Source of the DNA: Alisma plantago-aquatica
Lineage: Eukaryota > Streptophyta > Magnoliopsida > Alismatales > Alismataceae
Direction: 5' to 3'
Length of the DNA: 64,000 nt
Assembly (NCBI GenBank): GCA_963693085.1
Contig: OY856413.1
Location: 470,573,879 to 470,637,878, forward strand
Position 1 is the stretch's first letter; every line of letters begins with the position of its first letter. Under the pieces are notes generated by a model, which saw only the letters and a list, made by a program, of their open reading frames with translations, was not told the DNA's origin and searched no databases. Position numbers and translations under genes: made by a program. Positions 47,601-59,324 of this stretch are shown in pieces.

Positions 47601-48651
47601 GCTGTCTAAGTGCAAGCTCAACATTCCAACCCTAAACCAAACATGTACGAGTTATAACATGCATATTCTATAATTATTCCATATGAACAACACCTCAGAT
47701 TCGTGTCCTCCTCAAGGATAACCAACTAGGTATAAGGCCTTCCAGCTTGATCCTATACTTTCTCAGGGTCTAGGGAACTCTTCTGCCTATCCCTAGAAGG
47801 TAAGGTAGTGACATACAACATCCATAGCTTGGTTCAAGAAGTATCCTTCCTTCTCTAGGGTTTGGTTCCTCTAAAGGCAACCCAGATGCCACAAGCCTCC
47901 ATGGACCATGCAAGAGGCAACCACAACCATCCACATAGGTCATCCATTCTAGGTTAAAACATACCCAACTACTCACTGTTCCTCATATCTCAGAGACTAA
48001 GCTTCCAACCTTCTTGCTTGGGTCCTACTCTCTCTCTCTAGATCTAACCCTACAACCAACCTTACTACTCGAGGTTCTATCTCCATTAAGGTGGATCAAG
48101 CTCGCATGCATACACCTATAGGGGTGAAACATATGATTAAACCTATGTTCGCTCAAGATTACCCATAGCTCTTTATGCTTATGTCATAAATTATCCAACA
48201 TGCCCTTCTAGCTTGGGCTTTATCCTACTGCCAGCACTACTAACGTACTCTGGATGCATACTATGCCTTGCTCATATAAGCCCATATGGTTTCTATATGG
48301 TCATTACTAACCTCATCAATGAAGGAGTTATCCTTCACTCTAACTTGCACAACCCTTCCTAGGTTGGGTCGCCCAAAAGGCTCTAGGTCAGACAACCTCA
48401 CATAACCAAAAGCATGTCAACCCACACACATGCTCGACCATGACATCTAACTCATCATGCCATCTCTCTCTAACCACCACTTAGGGTTTGGGTTAGCATC
48501 ATCCTCATAGGATGTTCCATGTATCTACATTAAATGGAGATCTCTGCCTCCAATACCAACTCTCTACTCATCCTCCAGATAAGAAGGTCTAGCCTCAAGT
48601 CTCTCCTGAGGGCATGACAACACATGTCATACGACCTAAGCATGCCACTAT
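44616..48651 (-). pseudogene. Decayed pol of element D (chromodomain, integrase, more upstream)
   Basis: Read on the minus strand, several Pol motifs survive in different frames. From the end backwards: a chromodomain remnant ending ATWEP near 44690; a DVFH...HYV..PSHGL segment near 44830-44910, matching the integrase C-terminal region; LKFSTTYHP near 45345-45390; DAIWVMVDR near 45560-45600; WEFITIDVVVSLP near 45625-45665, which holds the first catalytic Asp of integrase; and CQEVK of the HHCC finger near 45725. The stretch 45800-48651 should be RNase H, RT and protease but is too decayed for me to read. Many stops and frameshifts rule out function. The family-A element interrupts it at 48652. 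Confidence 0.75.
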
Positions 48652-50044
48652 TGTAATATCCCTGACCTGGGTTAAGAATTAACCCTAGAGGTTTTGCTTA
48701 AGTAAGTCATTTATATTCTTTTCTTTAACTTTTGAAAAATAATTAAGGCTCAAGAGGAACTTATGTTTCAATTTTGGTCCTATTTGAATAATGTTGAAAT
48801 AATGTTTTACTTGTTTTGGACCAAAGTGCAAATTACCCAAGTTGAGTGGTTAAATTGCAAATATTACATGATAAAATGTTCCTATAGTGTTTAAAGCATC
48901 ATAAGAATGAAAATGATGCAGAGGTATGGCTTGTGATAGCTTGAGCACCAAGAAAGAACTTATTAAGCAATGTTGTGCATTAAAACCTAGTTTTGGTGTA
49001 ATGTGCAAATTACCCAAAACCTAGGGTTCAATATGCAAAATATCACCTCTAGAGAGTCCCTCATGTTTCTTGGAATCATGTAGAGAAAAGAAAATGAGAG
49101 GGGCATCTCATTTGAATAATTTTGGAGGAGAGAGAATCTTGATATTAAAATAATCAAGATTTAAGCATAATTGAAACCCTAATTCAATTGAATGCAAATA
49201 TATACATATTAATTGAAGTGCCCTTCAACCAAAAATGAGATGGTTGAATTTGCATAAGTGTTTAATTCCTTGTGACTTGCAAAGGCCACGAAATATCTAA
49301 AGTGAGTGGAGATCCCACTCACATTAGTTAAAGGAAAAGTAATATCCACTCAATTTTGGATATTACTATTATATTGATTAAGGTGCTTAATTTGCTTTCT
49401 TTTAATTCATGGATAATAAAGAGGAATTACAAGGTGGGGGAGATGGCTTCGTATGCAAGGGATGGATGGGAGTATGTGTCTCCAATTTTGGGAGTTAAAA
49501 GATTATTATATCACTTTCTCTCTCATTGAAATTTCCTTATAAACATCTCATTTCCAACCCAAATGAAAGGCTTTTTCGACCCTTCTTTCTTTCCTTACTT
49601 TGGCCATGCTCAAGGAAGATTAGGAGCAATAGGAGGACGTGCCCCAACCTATAGGTAAGCTCCATAGTCATTTTCAACCTTGATTCCATGCTGGAAATCG
49701 AAATTCAATGCTTAAATTCTTCTTTTCTCCATTCAATCTTCAACCTTAGCCATTGATTTCAATCAAAGACTTGAGGACGAGCCTTGGGAGGTTGAAAAAG
49801 ATTCATTCACCATTGAAGGCGTGAATCTTGAATCTTGGATTCAGTTTTGAAGGCATGTTATATAACTTGAACCCTTAAATGTTATTATTGATCTCCTTTC
49901 TCTTACATATGTTGAATCTTTCTTCATTCTCGAAATTCCTTTTGATTGATTGTTAAAATCACCACAAGAATCCCTAAAATTTTCTAAGGTATGAAGCTTG
50001 AATATAATGATGTCATATTAAGCACACACCTTAATAATATCTTG

Positions 50045-50660
50045 TGCAAACGGTTTCATAATTGAGTCCAATCGGTCTCAAGACCAATTGAGACTAAACG
50101 GTCTCAAGACCGTTTGGGATCAAGTGGTCCCAAATCGTTTGAAGGTCAAAGGCTGAGGTAGTTGGATGTTGATCCAATGGTTCTAATTAAATGATTTATA
50201 ATAGTCCCAATGATGGATAATCCACCAATTGCAAACCCTAATCGGGTAGAGTGGTTGAGACCCTAGTTGATAATTTGATTTTTGGGTTGTTTTGGTCCAA
50301 ACGGTCTCAAGACCGTTTGGAGGCCAACGGTATTCAAACCATTTGAAGACCAAACGGTCTCAAGACCATTTAAAGACCGAATGGGTAAAATGGATTAAGA
50401 TCGAATGGGTAAAATCAATCAAGACCAAATGGGTAAAGTTGAGCAAGATCAAATGGGTAATTTGATCTTCAAAACCGTTTGGTCATGTTGATCGTTTGGG
50501 AGAGTTGACCAAATGGAGGTCAAGCACCTCAAGACCGAATGGAGGTCAAGCACCTCAAGACCGAATGGAGGTCAAGCACCTCAAGACCAAATGGAGGCCA
50601 AGAACCTCAAGACCGAATGGAGGTCAAGTACTTCAAGACCATTTGAAGGTTCAAAAGTAA
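50045..50660 (+). repeat. Palindrome array, A3 5' LTR
   Basis: Copies of AAACGGTCTCAAGACCGTTT and decayed forms, with perfect ones at about 50097-50116 and 50299-50318. A run of about 28-30-base units AATGGAGGTCAAGCACCTCA + AGACCG follows at 50510-50640. Confidence 0.88.
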
Positions 50661-50994
50661 CAAAACTATTTGGAAATTTAATAGTTTCAAAGTTATGAAA
50701 GACCAATTAATCCCTTGATTGTTAAATAGCATATATCCAAGTTAAATCCAGTGGTTGTACCTCTAAAGTACTTAGATGATTAGTACCTTTAGAGTGGTTA
50801 ATCTTTGATGCTTATGGAAGCAAAGACTTAATACACTATGTCAACTCTTCATTCAAGTTGATTCAATCTAATTAACCTCCTAGAGAGGATGATAGAGAGG
50901 AACTTATACATGAGTGATAATCATGTAGTGATTAATCCTCAACACTTTCAACATGAATAAAATATGTAATTAGGGTTTGATCCATGATGATGAG

Positions 50995-51735
50995 ATCATG
51001 AAACCCTAATCGAGAAGGTTGATGAGCTCTAACCCTAATTTAAGGGAATGATTCATAAAACCCCTAATTTTGGGTAAAGCTACATGAAACCTTAATTTTA
51101 GGAGAAATGTTATAAGAAACCTTAATTCAAGGTATAGATGTAATGAGAAACCCTGATACAGGGTAATGTGATATGAAACCCTAATCTAGGGTGATGCTAT
51201 GTATTATGAAACTCTAATTTTATAACCTAGCCCTAATTTGTGTAAGGGGATGAGTAACCCTAATTGATATAAATTGGAAAACCCTAACCCTAATATAGGG
51301 TGATGTCATGTGAAACCCTAATTAAGGGTGATGTCATGTGAAACCCTAATTGAGGGTGATGTCATGTTAAACCCTAATTAAGGGTGATGTCATGTGAAAC
51401 CCTAATCAAGGGGGATGTTAAGTGAAACCCTAATATAGAGATGTGATGTGAACTCTAATTCCAGGGTGATGCTATAAAATGTTATATGAAACCCTAATAT
51501 GAAATCCAAACCCTGATATAGGGTAAAGGTATGTGAAGCCGTAATTTTGGGTTATAGAACATGAAACCCTAATCTTGGGCAATATGATGATAAACCATAA
51601 CCCTAAATTTGGGCTATGAGTTGAGAAACCCTAATTTCAGGTAAGGCTATGTGAAACCCTGATATAGGGTAATGTTATGTGAAACCCTAATATAGGGTGA
51701 TGTTATGTAAAATCTTAATTAATAAAGAGGGGAAA
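50995..51735 (+). repeat. Telo-box minisatellite, A3 5' LTR
   Basis: At least a dozen AAACCCTAA motifs occur here. The cleanest part (51295-51420) is a 28-29-base unit: GGGTGATGTCATGTG plus AAACCCTAATTAA. Other units vary in length and spacing. Confidence 0.88.
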
Positions 51736-52080
51736 ACCCTATTCCTAATAATGGAATAGTGAATAATATATTGGTAGGTGAAACACCTAAAGTGGTTGAT
51801 AATGGATAACCTTATATCAATAATGCCTTAACCTGAGATGCCCTAAATTTGGGCTATGAGTTGAGAAACCCTAATTTCAGGTAAGGCTATGTGAAACCCT
51901 GATATAGGGTAATGTTATGTGAAACCCTAATATAGGGTGATGTTATGTAAAATCTTAATTAATAAAGAGGGGAAAACCCTATTCCTAATAATGGAATAGT
52001 GAATAATATATTGGTAGGTGAAACACCTAAAGTGGTTGATAATGGATAACCTTATATCAATAATGCCTTAACCTGAGATG
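51601..52080 (+). repeat. Exact 240-bp tandem duplication
   Basis: 51601-51840 and 51841-52080 appear identical base for base. The 3' LTR has this segment once (about 59930-60170). It is either a recent duplication or an assembly artefact. Confidence 0.95.
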
Positions 52081-52284
52081 AGACCATACTATCGATAATG
52101 GTTGAATGATAAATGTGATAAATGGGTGCATAAAGTATTAGGATGGTAAATTCCCTAATACAAGATAAGTTACAAGTGATGAGGGAAGTGATACATTAAG
52201 ACATGATAGATATCACATTCAGCACCTCAAGGTTGATACACCTTGATGTACTCTAAATCCAATATACTTGAATGAGTAAAACAT

Positions 52285-52515
52285 AAAGTGAGCCATGAAG
52301 AATAATTGTTGCCTAGTGAAAGGTGACAAGATGGGTAATGGGCCTTGTGAGCCATAAAGAGTAATTGTTGCCTAGTGAGAGGTGACAAGATGTGTAATGG
52401 GCCTTGTGAGTCATGAAGAGTAATTGTTGTCTAGTGAGAGGTGACAAGATGTGTAATGGGCCTTGAGAGCCATGAGAGTAGTTGTTACCTAGTGAGAGGT
52501 AACAAGATGTTTATA
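52285..52515 (+). repeat. 59-bp tandem repeat, A3 5' LTR
   Basis: About four units with an exact 59-base step (AGGTGACAAG at 52321, 52380, 52439). Each unit contains TTGCCTAGTGAGAGGTGACA and GGGCCTTGTGAGCC. Confidence 0.9.
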
Positions 52516-52769
52516 AAGTCTCATGAAAGAAATGGTAATGTTCAAAATAAACAATGGAAACTTAGCAACATAATAATAATAAATGGATACAATAATAATA
52601 ATGAAATCTTAATCATGCATGCTTTATGCTTATAGCCAATTAAGGGATATGGTGTTTTGAATAAGCTTAAAGGGTATAAGAGGAATACTTGAATTACATA
52701 AAGGATGTGAATAAGTATGATGGCTTGGCCAAGGTTTAATACCTAGTAAAGGTGATGTGGTATTCAGTG

Positions 52770-53625
52770 ATGATGCATAGGATTGACATAGTTCAATACC
52801 TGGAATAATTGCACATGATTGGTAATAACTCAATACCTGGAATAATGTCACCGGATTGGTCATAACCAAATACCTGGAATAATGTCACATGATTGGTAAT
52901 AACCCAATACCTGGAATAATGTCACAGGATTGGTAATAACCCAATACCTGAAATAATTGCACATGATTGGTAATAACCTAATACCTGGAATAATTGCACA
53001 TGATTGGTAATAACCCAATACCTGGAATAATTGCACAGGATTGGTAATAACCCAATACCTGGAATAATGTCACAGGATTGGTCATAACCCAATACCTAGA
53101 ATAATGTCACATGATTGGTAATAACCCAATACCTGGAATAATGTCACAGGATTGGTAATAACCCAATACCTGGAATAATTGCTCATGATTGGTAATAACC
53201 CAATACCTGGAATAATTGCACATGATTGGTAATAACCCAATACCTGGAATAATTGCACATGATTGGTAATAACCCAATACCTGGAATAATGTCACAGGAT
53301 TGGTGATAACCCAATACTTGGAATAATTGCACAGGATTAGTAATAACCCAATACCCAGAATAATGTCATAGGATTGGTAATAACCCAATACCTGGAATAA
53401 TGTCACAGGATTGGTCATAACCCAATACCTGGAATAATTGCACAGGATTGGTAATAATCCTATGTCTGGAATGGTTGCACAAGATTGGCATAGTCCAATT
53501 CCTGGAAGGTTTACACAGGATTGGCATAGTCCAATGCCTGGAATGTTTGCACAAGATTGGTATAGTCCAATGCCTGGAATGTATGCATAGGATTGGCATA
53601 GTCCAATGCCTGGACAGAATTTGAT
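52770..53625 (+). repeat. 37-bp minisatellite, A3 5' LTR
   Basis: About 22 units of AGGATTGGTAATAACCCAAT plus ACCTGGAATAATGTCAC or AATAATTGCAC. The last few units drift to GGCATAGTCCAATGCCTGGA. Minus-strand frames through it give repeating GYYQSCAIIPGIG-like peptides, which are not genes. Confidence 0.92.
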
Positions 53626-54385
53626 GATGTATACTCACATGACTGGTATAATTCAATATCTGGTTAGCAAACTGGCTGAGGCCAACAGATAGAAATGAGA
53701 ATGAATCATGGATGGCATACTATGATAATGAATATTATATGATAAGATTGAGATGTTGATATAGTGTGATGGACAAATGAAATACATGTTCTTCTTATTC
53801 CTTATAGAGAGAATATATGAGTTATTATTTTATCATAGATAGATGCAATGCTTTAAAATATGAGAATGCACTAAACTGCTTATCCTCTGCTCAGTTAATA
53901 TTATTTAACTGCAATAATAATGTTTTTGGCAGAGAGTTATATGCCTCGCTAGGACAATTTTCAATTGTCTCACCCCCGTGGGATCCAACTTTTTAGGTAA
54001 ATGCAGAAGAAGAGGCAGGAACCATATAGCAAGGGAAGAGAAGCAGCAAGAACAGGGACAGCAGTGACATCTCAGGTAGAGGCACTGGATGTCAAGTTTT
54101 GTATAGAAAGTTCTTTTATCATCAATTTGAGATTTTGGCTTGAATGCCTTGAGGTTTTGTGTTGCTCATGTATAGACTTAACAGAGAAATCGATATATGT
54201 AATCCTCGAGAAGAGATGGTACATGGTATGTACATGTAATACTTTGGTTCTTATTGATAAGAGTTTCCTGGAATTGGATCTCTTTGAAAAAGGTTTTAGT
54301 TTTTAGTGATTTTCGGTAATCTGATGTTAGTGATCGCTTCCGCTTAGTTAATGACGTATGTTTTGAACGCTTCACCACAATTTAG

Positions 54386-54396
54386 TGGTATCAGAG
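54386..54396 (+). other. Primer binding site, initiator tRNA-Met, A3
   Basis: TGGTATCAGAG begins 6 bases after the 5' LTR end. It shows that A3 uses the usual plant gypsy primer. Confidence 0.9.
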
Positions 54397-54478
54397 TTCT
54401 AGGTTCGCTGAGTATACAGAGACATAGGACTAAGGTGTTGAGTCTGTTCTCCAGTATATCTTATAGTGACTTCTGCCT

Positions 54479-55627
54479 ATGCAGAAGAAGGAAGATAGCT
54501 TAAAGATGTCTGGAGAACACGAGGATCACGTTGCTGAAAGCAATGTTGCTGCACCAGTTGGAGGTGCAATGGATCAGGAAGGAGAGGAATCAGTGCCTGA
54601 GAATCCCCATTTTTATGAAGCTATGATAGAAAACCCAACCTTTCATTCTCTATTTAGGGAATTCATGACCACAATGAGGCATATAGCAGACCAGATGCCA
54701 GCACCAACACCTAGGGCACCAACTCCCAATGAGGGACATGGGTCTGGTAAGACTTTTGAACGACTACGTCATGTAGGAGCTATAGAATATGCTGGGACAA
54801 TTGACCCAGCTGATGCTGATCTATGGCTTACTGAGTTAGAAAAGGCTTTTAAGATATTTAGTATTCCAGATGTTGACAAAGTCAAACATACTGTATACCT
54901 TTTGAAGGGTAGTGTTGGCCATTGGTGGGCCATAGAAGAAGTAAAAAGGAATGATGAAGAGGTTGGTTGGGAGGAATTTTGTCAAGAATTCATCAATAAG
55001 TATTTTCCAAGAACATACTTAGATGAAAAGAACTCATTGTTTGAGAAGGTTCAGTAGGGAACCATCTCGATAAATGAATATGAAGCAAGGTTTATGGAAC
55101 TTTTACGGTTTTGTCCTCAAATGGATGCTACTGAGAAGGAGAAGATTCGACGTTTTGAGAAAGGAATGAATGATGAGGTGTCTATCTCGGCAGCTGCATT
55201 AGAAAGTAGAGAGAAATTTGCCACATTTGTGGAGTCAATCTGAAGGATAGAAAGGTCTGTGACAAAGAAACATGAGGCAAACCTCAAAAAGAGATCTACA
55301 CATTCACATGAATAGTGGATTGGTGGTACTAAACAACCAAAGTTTCCGGTAACATCAGTTCAACCACAATATAGTACATCAATGCAGTGGTCATCAAGTG
55401 AGGGCCGAACTTGCCATAAATGTGGACAGATAGGACATTTTAGGCAGTAGTGCCCAAGAAGAAATAATGTGGTGACCCAACAGTCAAGGCATAATCTACA
55501 AAACCCACAAGGACCTCAGGTTAGTGAAGAAGAAGGCCGAGGACGAAGACAAGTGTCATAGTTTGGTCCATCTACCTCTGGTAGTAGAGGACAAAGGAAA
55601 TAGCAGATGACAGCTGTCTCTATGTAA
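54479..55627 (+). pseudogene. gag of element A3 (Gag polyprotein, broken)
   Basis: Gag would form the particle that packages element RNA. The first open part (54479-55057, 192 residues) has an acidic N-terminus and then the retrotransposon Gag domain (about 93-192), with YAGTIDPADADLWL and VYLLKGSVGHWW. TAG at 55055-55057 stops it. The same frame continues with the typical NEYEARFMELLRFCP segment and a CX2CX4HX4C zinc knuckle (55412-55453). In-frame stops follow: TGA 55241-55243, TAG 55313-55315, TAG 55448-55450 (inside the knuckle), TAG 55559-55561, TAG 55601-55603 and TAA 55625-55627. There are no frameshifts. Five of the seven stops are TAG, fitting CAG>TAG decay. The first TAG sits at the same codon as the TAG in gag of element E. 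Confidence 0.88.
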
Positions 55628-56888
55628 TTGAGTTAGATAAGACACTAGATAACCAGTAAAGGTAACATGTCAGATAAAACTTTTCCTTCTGAATTATCCT
55701 TTCTTTTTCTCTCTTTGCCTACTGATTATAAGAAAGTTAGTTATTGTTGAGCTTCCTTTAATTAATCCTGTGAGGACATAAGACGGAGATAAAAAGGATG
55801 ATAACCTATATTCAGAATAATATTCTCTTATATGTTTTAGAATTTCTCTTCTCATGTAGAAGAGATGTAAAAGAAATACCCAGAGAAAATGTAAGATATT
55901 AAATAGTAAATTTAAAAAGATGTTAAATGTATGAAACATAATATGAAACAAATGCATACTACCTAATTTCAGTTCTTGAATACCTTGGCCAGGTATTCAT
56001 CTATTGAAGGTAGGGTGAGTATGACACTCTTAGATTGTTATCTTTCTGACTACCCTGATCAAGTAGTCATTTTGAGACAATCTAAAGACCATAATGAAGT
56101 CAGATATGTGGCAAGGATAATTCTACCACATCATAATTGATATGGAAAGATCTGAGTTAATCATATATCAACTTATAAACAAAAGAGGATGTTTAGTATG
56201 ATGTATACCCTGGTCCTTAGACCTAGAAGTAACAATGTTCAATAATGAATTAAGGGTTGGAATACCATGATCTAGTAATCATGATAATGATAATTCTGAG
56301 AGGTGATGATATGTAATCATCTCTATAATTTCTATGATGAAGGCAAGGAACTTAAGAGGAAATAAGATTGAATGACACATGAACAATTGAAAGTTCATGT
56401 AATAATCTAAGGAGGTAATTTATGTTGGTTACCTGGAAGGGACAACTATGAAATCAAACCAGTTATACAAAATACTATGGACATCATATGTTAGGGGTTT
56501 ATGCTCTGCATAAACATAACATCAATAAGGATGTACTAATTGAAGGAACAATTGTAGGATCTTTGTGGGAAAATCTTATTAAAGCTAAAAATGTATGATG
56601 AGAATTGTAGTACCAAGTGGGTGACAAATTTGTGAGGTTTGACACCTGAGTTAAATAAGGTAGTGTTACCTGACACAGAATTAACTCTACAATTAATAAT
56701 GAAAAGGACAGTGGAATATGTGTCCTGTGTGACAGATTCTATGATAACCTTGTATGGAAGGACTTTGTGATGATCAAAGTTCTATGGTCTCTCCATGACA
56801 TTAAGATATTATTTGGAGGATTAATGATATGATGAATAAATAATATTTGTTTTCATTTACTTGGGATTTCGGGGACAAAATCCTTGTT
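55628..56888 (+). other. A3 interior after gag, no pol recognised
   Basis: AT-rich, with no long frame and no protease, RT, RNase H or integrase motif in any frame that I can see. The last 40 bases (GGATTTCGGGGACAAAATCC) match the gypsy 3' end that normally follows pol. Pol has therefore probably been deleted or replaced rather than merely mutated. Confidence 0.6.
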
Positions 56889-56901
56889 AGGGGTTTATAA
56901 T
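56889..56901 (+). other. Polypurine tract region of A3 (weak)
   Basis: AGGGGTTTATAAT abuts the 3' LTR. It is poorer in purines than in the other elements here. Confidence 0.5.
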
Positions 56902-57444
56902 TGTAATATCCCTGACCTGGGTTAAGACATAACCCTAGAGGTTTTGCTTAAGTAAGTAATTTATATTCTTGTATTTATCTTTTGAAAAGTAATTAAGGCT
57001 CAAGAAGAACTTATGTTTCAATTTTGGTCCTATTTGAATAATGTTGAAATAATGTTTTACTTGTTTTGGACCAAAGTGCAAATTACCCAAGTTGAGGGGT
57101 TAACTTGCAAATCTTACATGATAAAATGTTCCTCTAGTGTTTAAAGCATCATAAGAATGAAAATGATGTAGATGTATGGCTTGTGATAGCCTGAGCACCA
57201 AGAAAGAACTTATTAAGCAATGTTGTGCTTTAAAACCTAGTTTTGGTGTAATGTGCAAATTACCCAAAACCTAGGGTTCAATATGCAAAATATCACCTCT
57301 AGAGAGTCCCTCATGTTTCTTGGCATCATGTAGAGAAAATAAAATGAGAGGGGCGTCTCATTTGAATCATTTTAGAGGAGAGAGAATCTTGATATTAAAA
57401 TAATCAAGATTTAAGCATAATTGAAAGCCTAATTCAATTTAATG

Positions 57445-57447
<3 letters not shown>

Positions 57448-57513
<66 letters not shown>
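57448..57513. repeat. (TA)n microsatellite in A3 3' LTR
   Basis: About 33 TA units. The paired 5' LTR has only a short ATATATACATATTAA at about 49198, so the expansion followed insertion. Confidence 0.95.
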
Positions 57514-57515
<2 letters not shown>

Positions 57516-58334
57516 AACTGCCCTTCAACCAAAAATGAGATGGTTGAATTTGCATAAGTGTGGAAGTCCTTGTGCCTTGCAAAGGCCACGAAATATCTAA
57601 AGTGAGTGGAGAGCCCACTCACATTAGTTAAAGGAAAAGTAATATCTACTCAATTTTGGATATTACTATTATATTGATTAAGGTGCTTAATTTGCTTTCT
57701 TTGAATTCATGGATAATGAAGAGGAATTACAAGGTGGGGGAGATGGCTTAGTATGTAAGGGATGGATGGGAGTATGTGGCTCTAATTTTGGGAGTTAAAA
57801 GATTATTATATCACTTTCTCTCTCATTGAAATTTCCTTATAAACATCTCATTTCCAACCCAAATGAAAGGCTTTTTTCAACCCTTCTTTCTTTCCTTTCT
57901 TTGTCCGTGCTCAAGGGAGCTTAGGAACAATAGGAGGACGTGCCCCAACCTGTAGGTAATCTCCATAGTCATTTTCAACCTTGATTCCATGGTGGAAATC
58001 GAAATTCAAAGCTTAAATTCTTCTTTTCTCCATTCAATCTTCAACCTTAGCCATTTATTTCACTCAAAGACTTGAGGACGAGCCTTGGGAGGTTGAAAAA
58101 GCTTCATTCACCATTGAAGGCGTGAAGAATGAATCTTGGATTCAATTTTGAGGGAAGATTATATAACTTAAACCCTTAAATGTTATTATTGATCTCCTTT
58201 CTCTTACATATGTTGAATCTTTCTTCATTCTCAAAATTCCTTTTGACTGATTTTTAAAATCACCACAAGAATCCCTAAAATTTTCGAAGGTATGAAGCTT
58301 GAAGATGATGATGTCATATTAAGCACACACATTA

Positions 58335-58990
58335 ATAATATCTTGTGCAAACGGTTTCATAATTGAGTCCAATCAGTCTCAAGACCAATTGAGACCAAAC
58401 GGTCTCAAGACCGTTTGGGATCAAACGATCTCAAGACCGTTTGGGATTAAGTGGTACCAAACCGTTTGAAGGTCAAAGGCTGAGGTAGTTGGATGTTGAT
58501 CCAATGGTTCTAATTAAATGATTTATAATAGTCCCAATGATGGAGAATCCACCAATTGCAAACCCTAATCGGGTAGAGTGGTTGAAACCCTAGTTGATAA
58601 TTTGATTTTTGGGTTGTTTTGGTCCAAACGGTCTCAAGACCATTTGGAGGCCAAACGGTCTTCAAACCATTTGAAGACCAAACGGTCTCAAGACCATTTG
58701 AAGACTGAATGGGTAAAATGGATTAAGACTGAATGGGTAAAATCAATCAAGATTGAATGGGTAAAGTTGAGCAAGATCGAATGGGTAATTTGATCTTCAA
58801 AACCGTTTGGTCATGTTGACCATTTGGGAGAGTTGACCGAATGGAGGTCAACCACCTCAAGACCGAATGGAGGTCAAGAACCTCAAGACCGAATGGAGGT
58901 TAAGAACCTCAAGACCGAATGGAGGCCAAGCACCTCAAGACTGAATGGAGGTCAAGTACCTCAAGACCGTTTGAAGGTTCAAAAGTTACA
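58335..58990 (+). repeat. Palindrome array, A3 3' LTR
   Basis: Counterpart of 50045-50660. It has one extra palindrome near 58423-58445 and a similar AATGGAGGTCAAG unit run at 58840-58960. Confidence 0.88.
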
Positions 58991-59324
58991 AAACCATTTG
59001 GAAATTTAATAATTTAAAAGTTCTGAAAGACTAATTAATCCCTTGATTGTTAAATAGCATATATCCAAGTTAAATCCAGTGGTTGTACCTCTAAAGTACT
59101 TAGATGATTAGTACCTTTAGAGTGGTTAACCTTTGATGCTTATGGAAGCAAAGACTTAATGCACTCTGTCAACTCTTCATTCAAGTTGATTCAATCTAAT
59201 TAACCTCCTAGAGAGGATGATAGAGAGGAACTTATACATGAGTGATAATCATGTAGTGATTAATCCTCAAAACTTTCAACATGAATAAAATATGTAATTA
59301 GGGTTTGATCCATGATGATGAGAT

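Larger units (their letters stand above)
48652..54379 (+). repeat. 5' LTR of A3 (5728 bp)
   Basis: Starts TGTAATATCCCTGACC and ends CTTCACCACA. Same module order as A1. It contains an exact 240-base tandem duplication absent from the 3' LTR. By eye it differs from the 3' LTR by a few percent, so A3 is older than element E. Confidence 0.95.

Noticed and set aside
50513..50698. Short frame with repeating EWRSSTSRPNGGQ-like peptide (also 58824-59009)
   Set aside because: It is a translation of the AATGGAGGTCAAG repeat in a non-coding LTR.
51281..51420. CCCTAA-rich tract considered as an interstitial telomere
   Set aside because: The motif is embedded singly in 28-29-base units, not in tandem heptamers, and lies at the same place in every LTR copy.
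52770..53625. Regular 37-bp repeats considered as a CRISPR array
   Set aside because: There are no unique spacers; whole units repeat in tandem, and the setting is a plant LTR.
53107..53656. Minus-strand frames of about 100 codons encoding repeated GYYQSCAIIPGIG-like peptides (also 61010-61708)
   Set aside because: They are translations of the 37-bp array; frames and phase change between the two LTRs, and unit variants do not respect codons.
57434..57622. Minus-strand frame with an Ile-Tyr run
   Set aside because: It is produced by the (TA)n microsatellite.
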